Part shown: positions 24,765 to 33,885 of the stretch, piece after piece | Numbering within the stretch: the stretch's first letter is position 1 | Layout of the letters: each line of letters starts with the position of its first letter | Notes under the pieces: model-generated | Databases searched by the model: none | The model's input: the letters and a program-made list of their open reading frames with translations, nothing else | Told to the model about the DNA's origin: nothing | Position numbers and translations under genes: made by a program | Virus record (IMG/VR): IMGVR_UViG_3300021403_000004 | Coordinates: 1-64,000 of that record | Length of the DNA stretch: 64,000 nucleotides | DNA from: a virus | Strand: one strand, 5' to 3'

Positions 24765-27700
24765 TCATCGCCCGTAGTAGCCCATCGATGCCCCCCGCGC
24801 CGCGCTGCCTGACAGCCCGCGGGCGAAGGCCTGCCCCTGCGTGCCCGTCACCTGGATGAGCTTGTCCAGTTGCTGGCTGAGGCGGTTCAGCCGCAGGTTC
24901 GTCTCGTGCAGCGAGCCAGGCCCCTGCGCGGGCGTGACCATCTCAGCGTGGCGCGTGGTGTTGATGCCGATGCCGCCCGCGGGCAGGATGCCGCCCCGGT
25001 CATAGGTGCCCAGGGCCCGCACGAGGCCGCCAGCCGCGTACCCGTGGCCCTGCCCGATGACGCTGCCCATCCCGGGCCCGTACCGGGCCAGCGCGTAGTG
25101 GATGGCGGCGTAAATCTGCGCCATCGGGTTCTCGCTCACCGGGCCGCCGCCGTAGTTCACCAAGGGAGGCGTGTTAATATAGGGACCAGCGTAAGCAGCG
25201 AAGGTGCTTGGGATGAGCTGTAGCAAGCCAACACTAGGGTGACCTGCTTGGGCATTTGAGTCGGTAAGGTTCACGGCGTTCAAATTACCGCCACTGTTAC
25301 CAGTGAGGAATACGTGCCCGTCAAGCCGTGCGGTCCAGCTGCCCAGCTGCGTAGTACAGCACCACACGGGCGCTGTACCCGCATCCTTCACGAACATCAC
25401 GCGCGACGGGCCGCCGATGTACGGCGACGTGATGCCGATGCCCCAGCCGCCATGGGACTTCCTCCGGGCCGGGCGGTTCCCGCTGAGGTAGACGGCCAGC
25501 TCGATCGCGTCGGCGACAGGCCCGTCATTCTGGTAGATCACCGTCTTCGAGGGCTCACGATGGCCTTCTGCCGCGATCATCGCCCCGAGCCATGCCTCAC
25601 GCTGTGCGGCAGACATCCGCAGGACCTGGCTGACGGCATCCGTCTTCGGGTTCCCGGCACGGGCAAGCAAGTCGCGGGCGTACGCTGCGGGGAGGTGCCA
25701 CGTGCGCGTGACGAGCTGGGTGGTGCCGAACCCAGGCCCGTTACTGTGCCCGCAGCGGTCTTGCGCGTACCGGCCTACCCCGGGAATGCCTGCCAGCGCT
25801 TCTTCGATGGCGGCGAAATGCTCAGCCTTTGCCTGGGAAACGGTGACGGAGAGCCCGCTCGTGCCTGGCACGCGCGTACGATCCGGGTCTTCATAGGGCC
25901 TGCCTCCGGCACCCTTCCTTGGCGTGCCATCGCGCCGCAGCCCGAATGGCGCGTCCTGCGTGCGCTCCTGCCAGTTCACGGGGGGAGCAGGAGGCGCCTT
26001 CCGCCAGACGGGCTTGCTTGCCATGACGCAGCCGTCACCCGCGATCCAGCCGAGCAGCGCAGCCTCACGGACGGACACGGGCAACTCGTCACCCAGGTTC
26101 GCAAGACGCGCGAGAACGATGCGCTGGCCTGGGGCCTTGTCTTCCAGCTTGACGAGCGCCGTGCTTGTGACCTGCTCATAAGTGCCCACGCCGCGCTTGT
26201 GGACGGTAACGGGCTCCTTGTGCTCCTTGCCCCGGTGAACCTGCACGGCTCGCGGGGACCGGAATGGCCCGCGGCTGCTTCCCGTGGCCCCGCAATCCGG
26301 GCACTGGAGTTCCGTGAACGCGCCTTCACGGCGCCGGACGACGGTCTCCATCAGCCAGCGGTGATTCGGGGTTGCGACAGCTTCCCAGTGCTCATTGCCG
26401 AAGCGGACGACGGGAGCGCTCTCGTAGTGCTGCACCCGGGTAACCCGCGTCCATTCACTGACGCCCGTAACGGGGTTATAGCCGATGGTCTCGTCACCAG
26501 GCTGTACTTCGTCATGCTTCTTCCAGCCATCCCGCGTCAGTATCATGACGTCAAGTGTCACGCACTCTGTTTGAATTTGTCGCAACCAGTTGGCAACAAG
26601 CGACAACGGCAGGCCAAGGGAGCTCAGCGCCGTGTTGATGTCGGCGGCGTAGTTCGCCGACCCAGGGCCCAGGAACGCGCCCTTCACGGCAGCGGCGATG
26701 GCCCTGACGAGCGCGGCATTGGCGGCCTTCTCGAAGCGCGTGCCCATCGCCACCTCGAATCCCTGGCCGGTGCCCTGGACGAACTTGTCCTGCACGGCCT
26801 GCACGCCAGCCACCCCGACCACGCCGCCGCCGGCGAAGCCGGGCAGCGCGCCGCGCAGGTGGTCGATGGCGCCGGACCGCACCATGTTGCGGGGGATGAC
26901 GACCTCTCCCGGCGTCAGCATCGCGAACACGCTGTCAGAGTTTCCAGAGCCGGGCACCTGGCCGCCCTTGGCCACGAACAGCAGGTTGCCGATCACCTGC
27001 TGGGTGCTGCCGGTGATGGTCTGCTCCGCGGTGATCTTGCCCTTGCCGCTGGCCACCAGGCCGATGGGCAGCGACGCGCCGTGCAGCTTGTCGATCTGGT
27101 TCTGCAGGTTGGTGACCAGCTGCTGGGCGACCTTGGACTGCACGCCCACCGCCTCCAGGTCCTTGATGAGCTGGTCGCGGGCGCTCTGGGTCTTGTTGGA
27201 GTTGTCCCCGCTGGACAAGATGGCCTGGGAGAACTTGGTGATGTCGCTGTTGATGCCCGGGGTGTCAAAGCCAATCTGCTGCAGCGTCTTGATGAAGGTC
27301 TTGTCGATGAGGGCCGAGGCCTTCTGGGCGTTCACCGACGTCTTGGAGATGTTGTCGCCCAGGGTGGCCATCAGCTTGATGGCATCCTGCATGGAGACGC
27401 CGAGCACCTTGGCGATCATCGCCGCGATCTGCGGCCCGGAGTCGTTGGCCGCCATCCCGGCCGCGATCAGGGATTTCACCAGGGCGTCCTGGGCCGCCTT
27501 GGCCTGCGTGGACCCCTTCCCGAACTGGGCGAGCGCGTTACCGTAATTCGCGGCGGCCTTCTGCACGCCGTCGTACTTCAGGATCGCCTGGTTGATGTCA
27601 CCGATCAGCGTGTTGGCAATGTAGTCGCCTTGCGCCTGCATCGCGTCGGTGAGCAGGGCCTCCTGGGTGGTGGCCTGGTCGGTGATGTCCTTGACGTTCT

Positions 27701-30700
27701 GGGTCGCCGTGCCAGCAGAGTTCAGCCAGTCCGTGAGGTCCTTGATGCTGGTGCCGCCGGTGTAGCCCGCCTGCTTGGCCAGCGCCAGCATGGAGGCCGA
27801 CGCGTTCTTGGCGCCCTTGTCGGCGGCCACCATCGGGATCAGCAGGTTCTTGACGGTGGAGGTGAACTCGTCCGACTTGACGGCGGCCTGCCCGAGCCAG
27901 TTCGTCAGGTCCTTCAGTGACGCGGTCCCGTGGTAGCCCGCTTCCTGCGCCAGGGCCACGAGCTGCGCGGTGGCCTCCTTGGACCCGGACGCGTACTTGA
28001 CCAGCGGGATGATGGCGTCCTTGACGCCCTGGGTGAACAGGTTGCCGGCCAGCCCGGCCGTGCGCCAGCTGGCGAACAGCGCGTTGGCGTTGGACACCTG
28101 GGTGCCGAACGCCTGGTTGAGGTCCAGGCTCGCCTGGTTCAGGCCGTCCATGGACGCCCCGGTCAGCGTCCCGGTGACGCTCAGCTTGCCGAGCGTGTTC
28201 CGCAGCGTCTCACCGCTGCCGCCGGCCTTCTGGAAGTTCTGGTCCAGCGTGACCATGCCGAGCGCGAGGGTGTCGAAGGTGCCCTGGCTGCCGGTGACGT
28301 CACCGATGAACGAGCTCCAGCCCTGGTTCAGCTTCTGCGTGGCGGTGTACTGGTCCGTCTCGGTGCGGCTGAGGACGTCCAGGTTATTGTTCAGCGCCCC
28401 GGCGGTTCCGTTCATCGCCTTGTAGGCAGCGAGCGTTCCCAGGACCTGCGCCGTGGTGGCTGCCCAGTCCTGGACGTTCTTGTCCAGCATCTGGTTCTGG
28501 GTGATGCCTGCTGCCGTGAGCGCTCCCAGGGCTGAGGACGTGGATCCCGTGATCTTCGCGATGTCCTGGAGGTGGCCATTGAACGTCTGCTGGTTGCCCT
28601 GGAGCACGGCCAGCTCATGGGCATATGCCTGCGAGGCGTTGGTGGCCCCTTCATACCCCTGGCGCAGGGCCTGGAGCTGCTGGGAGGCAAGCGACCGGTC
28701 GTGGCCGCCAACGCTCAGGACGCCGTCGACCTTGCTGATGGCGGCGGAGTACATCTGGGCGGCGCCCTCAGACTGGACCAGCTGCTGCCTGGTCGCCGCG
28801 ATGGACTGCGCCAGGATGCCCAGGGTCTGGGCCACGCCGGCACTGCCCACCACCTTCTGGATGGAGGCCGTGAAGTCGTTGGCCGCACTGGAGCTGTTGT
28901 GCAGCCACAGGGCCAGGGCCACCAGCCCGGCTACGACGATCGTGATCCAGCCGAGCGGGCTGATGCTCTTGAAGACGGCCAGCGCGGCGTCCAGCACGCC
29001 CGTCAGCGTGATGACGCCTTCCTCACTGGTGGCCACCGCGACCAGGCCGGCGACGTAAATGGCCGCTGCCTGCGCTGCGGCGTAGAAAGCGCCTGCCAGC
29101 GGGACCAGGGCCTTGGAGTAGAAGGCGACGGCCAGCGACGTGGCCAGCCCGATGTAGATGAACGCCCCGTGAATGACCAGGCCCCAGCGCAGCACCGGCT
29201 CCAGCATCCGGGTGACGTTCTCCAGGACGCCGGTCAGGGCCACGCCAAGGGTCAGCAGCTTCTGGGCGTAATCGGGCACGACATTCAGGACGTTGCCGAT
29301 CGCGCCGAACACGTTGCCGAATGCCGTGCCCAGGCCCAGCAGGCTGCTCTTGGCGTTCTTGGTGAAGATGTCGAAGGCCGTGCCAGATGTCAGCGCGGCC
29401 GTCATCCGGCCGGCCAGCTGGTCAACGACCGGGCCAGTCTCCCGCACGATTTTCTGGAAGTCCCCGGTGTGCGCCTTGGCGACCACCAGCGCGTCACCGA
29501 AGACCTGGTACACCTCCGGCCGGACCGCGTTGTGCAGGGTCTCCAGGGCGCCCGTCAGCGGGTACATGGACTGCGTGGTGGCATCCGCGGCGATGTGCAG
29601 GTTGGTCATCCGCCGGGCGACTTCCTGCACGGCATCGGAGGCGGCCACCCCGAAGGCCCCGGCGGCGACGGCCGCGCCGCCCCAGACGGCGATCAGCTCC
29701 ACCAGCACGTCGGCGGCGATGTGCATGACGGAGATGTGCGTGGCCCAGGCGGGCAGCAGCCCTTGCAGGAGGCCGCCGAACAGGGTGACTTTCGTTCCCA
29801 GGATGCCAAAGGCGTTCCCCAGGATGCCGCCCGTTCCCGCCAGGGCCGCCATGCCGCCGGTGGCCCTGGTCCACATGGGCTGGGTGTTCCCCAGGGCGAT
29901 GGCGAGCAGGTTCTGCGCGACCGTCACCCCCCTGGTGGAGGCGATCAGGTCAGCCTGCGCGCGCGCCGCGTCCTCAACCGCCGTCCCCACCTTCTCGGCC
30001 GCGACCTCCAGGCCGAGCAGTGATGCCTGCGCTGCGATAAGGCTGCCGGTGTCCACGTTCATCCGGATGTCATGCGCCTTGGCCTGCAGTGCTGTAATTT
30101 CTGCGGTGACGGCCGCGATAGCCGCCTTGATGGCTGCCGTCTGCGCAGTGACCTCAATGTTCCTGGCGTCCGACCTCAGCACCTGCAGCTCGGCCTCAAT
30201 GGCATACAGCCGGGCCACTGCGGCGTCAATCTCAATGTCCGCCGTCAGGTGATTGAGTGCTGCCTCCAGGCCGTGCGCCTCAAGCTCCAGGTTGGCGATC
30301 TTAGAGATGGCAGCCGTGGTGTCCGCGTCGATCTGCAGGTCAGAGGACTTGCGCACCAGGGCGGCCAGCTTCGCCTGCAGCGCGGCGATCTTCGCGTCGA
30401 TCGCGGAGGTGTCCGCGCTCAGCGTGATGTCCGCGACCGTCTTGGCCAGCGCGAGCAGCTTGCCCTGCAGCGTGGTGATGGTGGCCAGGGCCGGCTTGCC
30501 GTCCGCGCCGATCTTGATGCTGGCGAGGTTGGCCGACAGGGCGTCCATCCGGGCCCGGAGGTTGACGATGGACGCCAGGGCGCCGGTGGTGTCTGCCTTC
30601 ACCTTGACGCTGACGTCGGGGTTGATCCCGGCCAGCGCGGTCCGGATCGCGGCATCTGCCTTGAGCCGGAAGCCGCTCGCGTCCGGGCTGACCGTAACCC

Positions 30701-30722
30701 AGGCCTCACCGAGGGTGGCCAT
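24765..30722 (-). CDS. tail tape-measure protein with SLT domain, interrupted by an intein
   Basis: 1985 codons; about 1562 residues after splicing. The N-terminus has coiled-coil repeats of about 45 residues (IDAKIAALQAKLAALVRKSS...). Hydrophobic stretches lie at about 330-360 and 590-610. A typical tape-measure block (KGGQVPGSGNSDSVFAML then TPGEVVIPRNMV) follows, and then a lysozyme-like SLT domain near the end. The spliced SLT motif reads IQTESGGN with SVGLLQLIPSTFAAYAGPYI downstream. Residues 1387-1809 are the intein. Sets tail length and probably locally digests peptidoglycan on entry. Confidence 0.9.
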   Translation of the reverse strand: MATLGEAWVTVSPDASGFRLKADAAIRTALAGINPDVSVKVKADTTGALASIVNLRARMDALSANLASIKIGADGKPALATITTLQGKLLALAKTVADITLSADTSAIDAKIAALQAKLAALVRKSSDLQIDADTTAAISKIANLELEAHGLEAALNHLTADIEIDAAVARLYAIEAELQVLRSDARNIEVTAQTAAIKAAIAAVTAEITALQAKAHDIRMNVDTGSLIAAQASLLGLEVAAEKVGTAVEDAARAQADLIASTRGVTVAQNLLAIALGNTQPMWTRATGGMAALAGTGGILGNAFGILGTKVTLFGGLLQGLLPAWATHISVMHIAADVLVELIAVWGGAAVAAGAFGVAASDAVQEVARRMTNLHIAADATTQSMYPLTGALETLHNAVRPEVYQVFGDALVVAKAHTGDFQKIVRETGPVVDQLAGRMTAALTSGTAFDIFTKNAKSSLLGLGTAFGNVFGAIGNVLNVVPDYAQKLLTLGVALTGVLENVTRMLEPVLRWGLVIHGAFIYIGLATSLAVAFYSKALVPLAGAFYAAAQAAAIYVAGLVAVATSEEGVITLTGVLDAALAVFKSISPLGWITIVVAGLVALALWLHNSSSAANDFTASIQKVVGSAGVAQTLGILAQSIAATRQQLVQSEGAAQMYSAAISKVDGVLSVGGHDRSLASQQLQALRQGYEGATNASQAYAHELAVLQGNQQTFNGHLQDIAKITGSTSSALGALTAAGITQNQMLDKNVQDWAATTAQVLGTLAAYKAMNGTAGALNNNLDVLSRTETDQYTATQKLNQGWSSFIGDVTGSQGTFDTLALGMVTLDQNFQKAGGSGETLRNTLGKLSVTGTLTGASMDGLNQASLDLNQAFGTQVSNANALFASWRTAGLAGNLFTQGVKDAIIPLVKYASGSKEATAQLVALAQEAGYHGTASLKDLTNWLGQAAVKSDEFTSTVKNLLIPMVAADKGAKNASASMLALAKQAGYTGGTSIKDLTDWLNSAGTATQNVKDITDQATTQEALLTDAMQAQGDYIANTLIGDINQAILKYDGVQKAAANYGNALAQFGKGSTQAKAAQDALVKSLIAAGMAANDSGPQIAAMIAKVLGVSMQDAIKLMATLGDNISKTSVNAQKASALIDKTFIKTLQQIGFDTPGINSDITKFSQAILSSGDNSNKTQSARDQLIKDLEAVGVQSKVAQQLVTNLQNQIDKLHGASLPIGLVASGKGKITAEQTITGSTQQVIGNLLFVAKGGQVPGSGNSDSVFAMLTPGEVVIPRNMVRSGAIDHLRGALPGFAGGGVVGVAGVQAVQDKFVQGTGQGFEVAMGTRFEKAANAALVRAIAAAVKGAFLGPGSANYAADINTALSSLGLPLSLVANWLRQIQTECVTLDVMILTRDGWKKHDEVQPGDETIGYNPVTGVSEWTRVTRVQHYESAPVVRFGNEHWEAVATPNHRWLMETVVRRREGAFTELQCPDCGATGSSRGPFRSPRAVQVHRGKEHKEPVTVHKRGVGTYEQVTSTALVKLEDKAPGQRIVLARLANLGDELPVSVREAALLGWIAGDGCVMASKPVWRKAPPAPPVNWQERTQDAPFGLRRDGTPRKGAGGRPYEDPDRTRVPGTSGLSVTVSQAKAEHFAAIEEALAGIPGVGRYAQDRCGHSNGPGFGTTQLVTRTWHLPAAYARDLLARAGNPKTDAVSQVLRMSAAQREAWLGAMIAAEGHREPSKTVIYQNDGPVADAIELAVYLSGNRPARRKSHGGWGIGITSPYIGGPSRVMFVKDAGTAPVWCCTTQLGSWTARLDGHVFLTGNSGGNLNAVNLTDSNAQAGHPSVGLLQLIPSTFAAYAGPYINTPPLVNYGGGPVSENPMAQIYAAIHYALARYGPGMGSVIGQGHGYAAGGLVRALGTYDRGGILPAGGIGINTTRHAEMVTPAQGPGSLHETNLRLNRLSQQLDKLIQVTGTQGQAFARGLSGSAARGASMGYYGR
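25296..26564 (-). mobile_element. intein in the tape-measure transglycosylase motif
   Basis: 423 residues, C1387 (CVTLDVMILTRDGWKKHDEV) to N1809 (GHVFLTGN), with Ser+1. Block B is TPNHRWLM. Endonuclease-like motifs are LLGWIAGDG and WLGAMIAAEG. An extra zinc finger (CPDCGATG...VHRGKEH) lies between blocks. It sits directly after the catalytic Glu of the SLT motif (TE/SGGN). Confidence 0.85.
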
Positions 30723-31104
30723 TACTGTTCACCCGCCTCAGGCCGCAACAGGGGCGCCATAAGATCCGGCCGATCAGGGACCAGAGGCCGACGGTCAGGA
30801 ACGGCTCCTTGACGCGGTCCTCCCGCGGGTACTCCAGGAAGACGGCCGGGTCCGCGGGCGCGTTGGCACTGGCCCACAGCGACCCCCCGGACCGGTGCCC
30901 TATCCGGGTGTGCACGGATGCCTTGGTGAAGCCAGGCGGCCGGGCGTTGCTGCGCGCGCTCCAGGACGGCGTGGCGCGCACAGGGACCCGGGCCCGCGCG
31001 ACGGCCGCCGCCTGGTCCGCCAGGTCTTGCAGGTACCGGCCGACCATGCCGTGCTCGTCGTCCAGCAGGGCGGTGATGGCCGCGTCGTCCAGCCGCACGT
31101 CCAT
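30706..31104 (-). CDS. phage structural protein, gp10-like (tentative)
   Basis: 132 residues. N-terminal helix MDVRLDDAAITALLDDEHGM and LADQAAAVARARVPVRA, then PADPAVFLEYPREDRVKEPF, resembling HK97 gp10-type or neck proteins that line the head-tail region. Its place between chaperone and tape measure is unusual. Good GGAGGG before the ATG. Its last 17 bases overlap the tape-measure start. Confidence 0.5.
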   Translation of the reverse strand: MDVRLDDAAITALLDDEHGMVGRYLQDLADQAAAVARARVPVRATPSWSARSNARPPGFTKASVHTRIGHRSGGSLWASANAPADPAVFLEYPREDRVKEPFLTVGLWSLIGRILWRPCCGLRRVNSNGHPR

Positions 31105-31139
31105 GCCGTTCCCTCCGTCCTGCTATACTCGGTAATACA

Positions 31140-31314
31140 CAGCCAGTGCTCCACGGCCAGCCGTGATCCGCGTGCCGCCAGGTGACATCAGCCAGCCAAG
31201 GTCCCAGTGCGCCCTGCCGCCCGCATGCAGCCAGGCGACATCAGCCAGCCGGGACGAGGAGATCCCCGTGCGCCTCACCGTCCCATCCACGCTCCCGGGA
31301 TCTCCTCGTCCCGG
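31140..31314 (+). repeat. AGCC-type duplication plus 18-bp inverted repeat
   Basis: A unit CAGCCAGGYGACATCAGCCA occurs twice in imperfect form (31180-31250). Next to it CCGGGACGAGGAGATCCC (31249-31266) is an exact reverse complement of 31297-31314, which codes the end of the chaperone extension. The stem may end that transcript. Confidence 0.65.
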
Positions 31315-31664
31315 CTGCCCAGCGGGGCGGCAACCGGCGCGTCCGGGTCATCGAAGGCCATCCCGCTGGCCTCCTGGTGCGCCCGCAGCGCGGCCAGCGC
31401 CACCGCCTCCGGGCTGGTCCTCATGCCGATGTCCTCCTCGAACTTCTCCGCTTCCTCCCCCGTCATCTCGCTAGTGATGAGGGCGTAAGCGAAGTTGAGC
31501 AGCTGGCGCGGGCTCAGCGCCTCGATCCCCGCTTCCGCGTGGCGGAGCCGCTCGCCGTCAAGCCGGCCCGCGTTCTGCGCGCAGTAGCGGGTGAGCCACC
31601 ACGCGGCGGGGTAGGGCGCCCGGACGCGATCTCCAGCACCTTGGAGACCACGCCCATCAGGTCG
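31275..31664 (-). CDS. tail assembly chaperone, -1 frame extension
   Basis: Open in the -1 frame relative to the 31514-32164 gene, from a stop at 31665-31667 down to 31275. It reads YPAAWWLTRYCAQNAGRLDG then LSPRQLLNFAYALITSEMTG, ending PGAWMGR. No ribosome site or start is needed if reached by -1 slippage; the overlap 31514-31664 is the window for the slip. A CCG to CCC slip at ACCCCG near 31613 is a candidate. Confidence 0.7.
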   Translation of the reverse strand, partial: RPDGRGLQGAGDRVRAPYPAAWWLTRYCAQNAGRLDGERLRHAEAGIEALSPRQLLNFAYALITSEMTGEEAEKFEEDIGMRTSPEAVALAALRAHQEASGMAFDDPDAPVAAPLGSRDEEIPGAWMGR

Positions 31665-32164
31665 TCAGCATCGGCCTTGGTGACCATCGCGTGCTCCTCG
31701 AACCTGCTCCAGTCACCCCTCTCGTAGGCTTTGCAGGCCGTCTCGTTGCGCGCCTCGCAGTGCTCGCACTCCCCGCAGCCCGGCGACCCCTCGTAAATGC
31801 AGTCGCGCAGCATGGTGTACATGGCAGCCAGCGCCCGCGGATCCTGGGTGTCCACGTCCGAGGCAGAGGCGAACTTCAGCAGCGGCATCAGGCCGATCCG
31901 CTCTGAGACCCGGAACTCCTGGCCGAGCAGCGTGACGCGGTCACCCGAAGCGATGACGCTCCCGGTCGTGACCTCATCGTCGTCGTCGGGCGGCTGCAGG
32001 TTCTTCTCCGCGGCAGTGGCCTGGACCCGGGCCAGCGCGCGGTCAGCCTTGGCCGGGATGGCAGCCTGGGCCTTGGCCGGCCGCGGCGGGGGGAGCGTGA
32101 CGGCCGGGACCGGCTCATCCCAGTCGATCGTGTAGTCGGCCTCTGCCTCAGGCACCAGGACCAT
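31514..32164 (-). CDS. tail assembly chaperone, upstream frame
   Basis: 216 residues. Acidic and Pro/Ala-rich start (EAEADYTIDWDEPVPAV), then FRVSERIGLMPLLKFASASD and RDCIYEGSPGCGECEHCEAR. It ends in an Arg/Thr-rich out-of-frame-like tail (RRTRAGLTASGSATRKRGSR). Position between tail tube and tape measure, plus the long overlapping -1 frame, is the hallmark of gpG/gpGT chaperones. Both products (short and fused) are expected. Confidence 0.8.
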   Translation of the reverse strand: MVLVPEAEADYTIDWDEPVPAVTLPPPRPAKAQAAIPAKADRALARVQATAAEKNLQPPDDDDEVTTGSVIASGDRVTLLGQEFRVSERIGLMPLLKFASASDVDTQDPRALAAMYTMLRDCIYEGSPGCGECEHCEARNETACKAYERGDWSRFEEHAMVTKADADDLMGVVSKVLEIASGRPTPPRGGSPATARRTRAGLTASGSATRKRGSRR

Positions 32165-32474
32165 CTCCTAGCTCAGCAGTGATCCGGTCAATCTGCTTCT
32201 GGATCCAGGCAACGCCTTCCTGCCGGGCCTCGTTCTCCTCCAGGTCCGATCCGGTGGCGTTGTCGATGCCGCGCGTTGCGTTCACCACGTGCCGGGTGAT
32301 CTCCGCGACCGTCAGGTCCGTGACTAGGTGATGGTGCGCGAGTGCGTTGACCAGGGTCGCGGCAAGGTTGAACCGCTTGGTCTCGTTGACCAGCAGTGCC
32401 ATGTACAGCAGCCGCCGCGTTTCGTCAAAGTCCGTGGCGTCGCCGCTGTCGCGGGTGATCTTCCGTGCTGTCAT
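32148..32474 (-). CDS. 108-residue phage protein upstream of chaperone
   Basis: Helical (DETRRLLYMALLVNETKRFN, EENEARQEGVAWIQKQIDRI). Start at the internal ATG 32474; the longer frame to 32561 begins in a hairpin region. Overlaps the chaperone start by 17 bases. Unknown function in the tail module. Confidence 0.6.
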   Translation of the reverse strand: MTARKITRDSGDATDFDETRRLLYMALLVNETKRFNLAATLVNALAHHHLVTDLTVAEITRHVVNATRGIDNATGSDLEENEARQEGVAWIQKQIDRITAELGDGPGA

Positions 32475-32547
32475 CGTGGTCCGTCCCGTATCAGGATCTG
32501 ATGATGTAGACTGCGTGATACCCCAGCGTCGCACTGGGGGAGAGGGT

Positions 32548-32588
32548 GGCCAGGCGGGCACGAGCGCCGTGCTCGCCTGGCCGTTTTC
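32548..32588 (+). terminator. strong hairpin followed by GTTTTCC
   Basis: GGCCAGGCGGGCACG (32548-32562) pairs with CGTGCTCGCCTGGCC (32568-32582). The T-run is on the plus strand. A plus-strand TAGACTGCGTGATAC box lies 40 nt upstream (32507-32521), so this could end a short non-coding transcript. Confidence 0.6.
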
Positions 32589-32601
32589 CTGAACTGTTCA
32601 G

Positions 32602-33318
32602 TTATGCGGAGCCCGTTAGCTCGGCCCTGGTCAGCGCCCGCGCGCGACCCAGGACCGCCTGGACCTCATTCGGGTAGTACTGCGTGACGAAGGTGATCAG
32701 GTCTTCCAGGCGCTGGCCTGTTGGCTGCACCTTCACCCAGACCTCCAGGTTCTCGGGCCGGTTGTCGGTCTTGATGCCGTTGACGTGGTGCACGTTCTCG
32801 AATGGGTAGAGCCTGCGGCCGAGCTTGACTTCCGCGACGGCACGGTGCTCCAGGATGGTCCACTTGCCGTACTTGAGCACGACGTAGCCCTGGTTGTTGA
32901 CGCCCCGGTGACCTGAGCCGTTCTGGCCACGGCGCAACGGCTCATTAGCGTCCCCGTAGTCCTTCCAGCGCTGGTAGTGCCGAAGGCAGAATCCGCGGCC
33001 GTAGTGAAGAGAACCGCAGCCTTCGACTTCGCACAGACGCGGCTGGCTGGGCTTGCGAGAGCCGGCGTTCTTACGTGGCCTGGCCCCTCCTGCTTCCCCG
33101 TTGTTTGCCTTCGCCCGGTAGTAGTGCATGCTGCACAAGCCCTTGGCGCTGTAGGGACGGGTGCAGCCCTCCACGGAGCACTCCCTGGGCGGCTGGCGCA
33201 TCGGCCCTCCGCCCAGGGGATCTCCGTAGCGCCGGTTCCGCTGCCAGTGCGCAGCGCACCAGCCGCGAGCGTAATGCGAATTCGCGCAGCCTTCGATTGA
33301 GCATGTCTCTTGAGCCAT
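32602..33318 (-). CDS. free-standing HNH endonuclease with three zinc knuckles
   Basis: 238 residues. Three repeats of the form C-S/V-EGC...GxCxxHYxR (residues 5-125), then an HNH core: EHRAVAEVKLGRRLYPFENV followed by HHVNGIKTDNRPENLEVW. Typical homing endonuclease inserted between tail tube and chaperone genes. ATG at 33318 has a TATCGT box close upstream. Confidence 0.85.
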   Translation of the reverse strand: MAQETCSIEGCANSHYARGWCAAHWQRNRRYGDPLGGGPMRQPPRECSVEGCTRPYSAKGLCSMHYYRAKANNGEAGGARPRKNAGSRKPSQPRLCEVEGCGSLHYGRGFCLRHYQRWKDYGDANEPLRRGQNGSGHRGVNNQGYVVLKYGKWTILEHRAVAEVKLGRRLYPFENVHHVNGIKTDNRPENLEVWVKVQPTGQRLEDLITFVTQYYPNEVQAVLGRARALTRAELTGSA

Positions 33319-33355
33319 GCTGCACGATACCGCATAATTACGCTCTTCACAGTTA

Positions 33356-33790
33356 TCAGGTTCCGGCTATGCCTACAGTTGGATAACGCTGAATGCGCGT
33401 CGCAGCGTTCCAGGTGCTCTTCAGGCTCACGGCTGCCGCCACGCCGCCCGCGACGCTGAAATCAGGGAGGATTTGGCCAAAGAAGTATTGGCCCGGTGCG
33501 GACCCCTGCACGCCGAGCGTGCTCGGGTAGAGGTAGAAGTTGCGCGGCAGGCCGTCAGTGGCCGCCACGTACGTCTGCGCCGTGGCCGTGTCGTAGAACC
33601 CGGTGAAGTCACCGGAAGCGTCGGGCAACCCGGCGACCCAGATGAGGTTCTGGTCGCCCATGGAGGTTACGTCGACTTTGTTAACGACAAAATTGATGCT
33701 CCAGTCCGACAAGAAAGCCATGGGACTGGCGAGGTCGGCGGGATTCACGCCGACGTACGCGATGCCATTCCTTCCGTGGATCCGACTCAC
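33356..33790 (-). CDS. major tail (tube) protein
   Basis: 144 residues, GTG after AAGGAG. NKVDVTSMGDQNLIWVAGLP then DASGDFTGFYDTA matches siphovirus tail tube proteins (KVDVTS.GD...V.G..D.SGDF). Lies upstream of the chaperone and tape measure, as expected. The HNH gene is inserted between. Confidence 0.8.
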   Translation of the reverse strand: MSRIHGRNGIAYVGVNPADLASPMAFLSDWSINFVVNKVDVTSMGDQNLIWVAGLPDASGDFTGFYDTATAQTYVAATDGLPRNFYLYPSTLGVQGSAPGQYFFGQILPDFSVAGGVAAAVSLKSTWNAATRIQRYPTVGIAGT

Positions 33791-33885
33791 TGTAGCTGAC
33801 TCCTTACGCTATGTGTTGCGAAGGACCCGGCTCCGTGCACGGCCTCGGGTGTCACATACCTTGTGACATGCGATACTATACCAGT

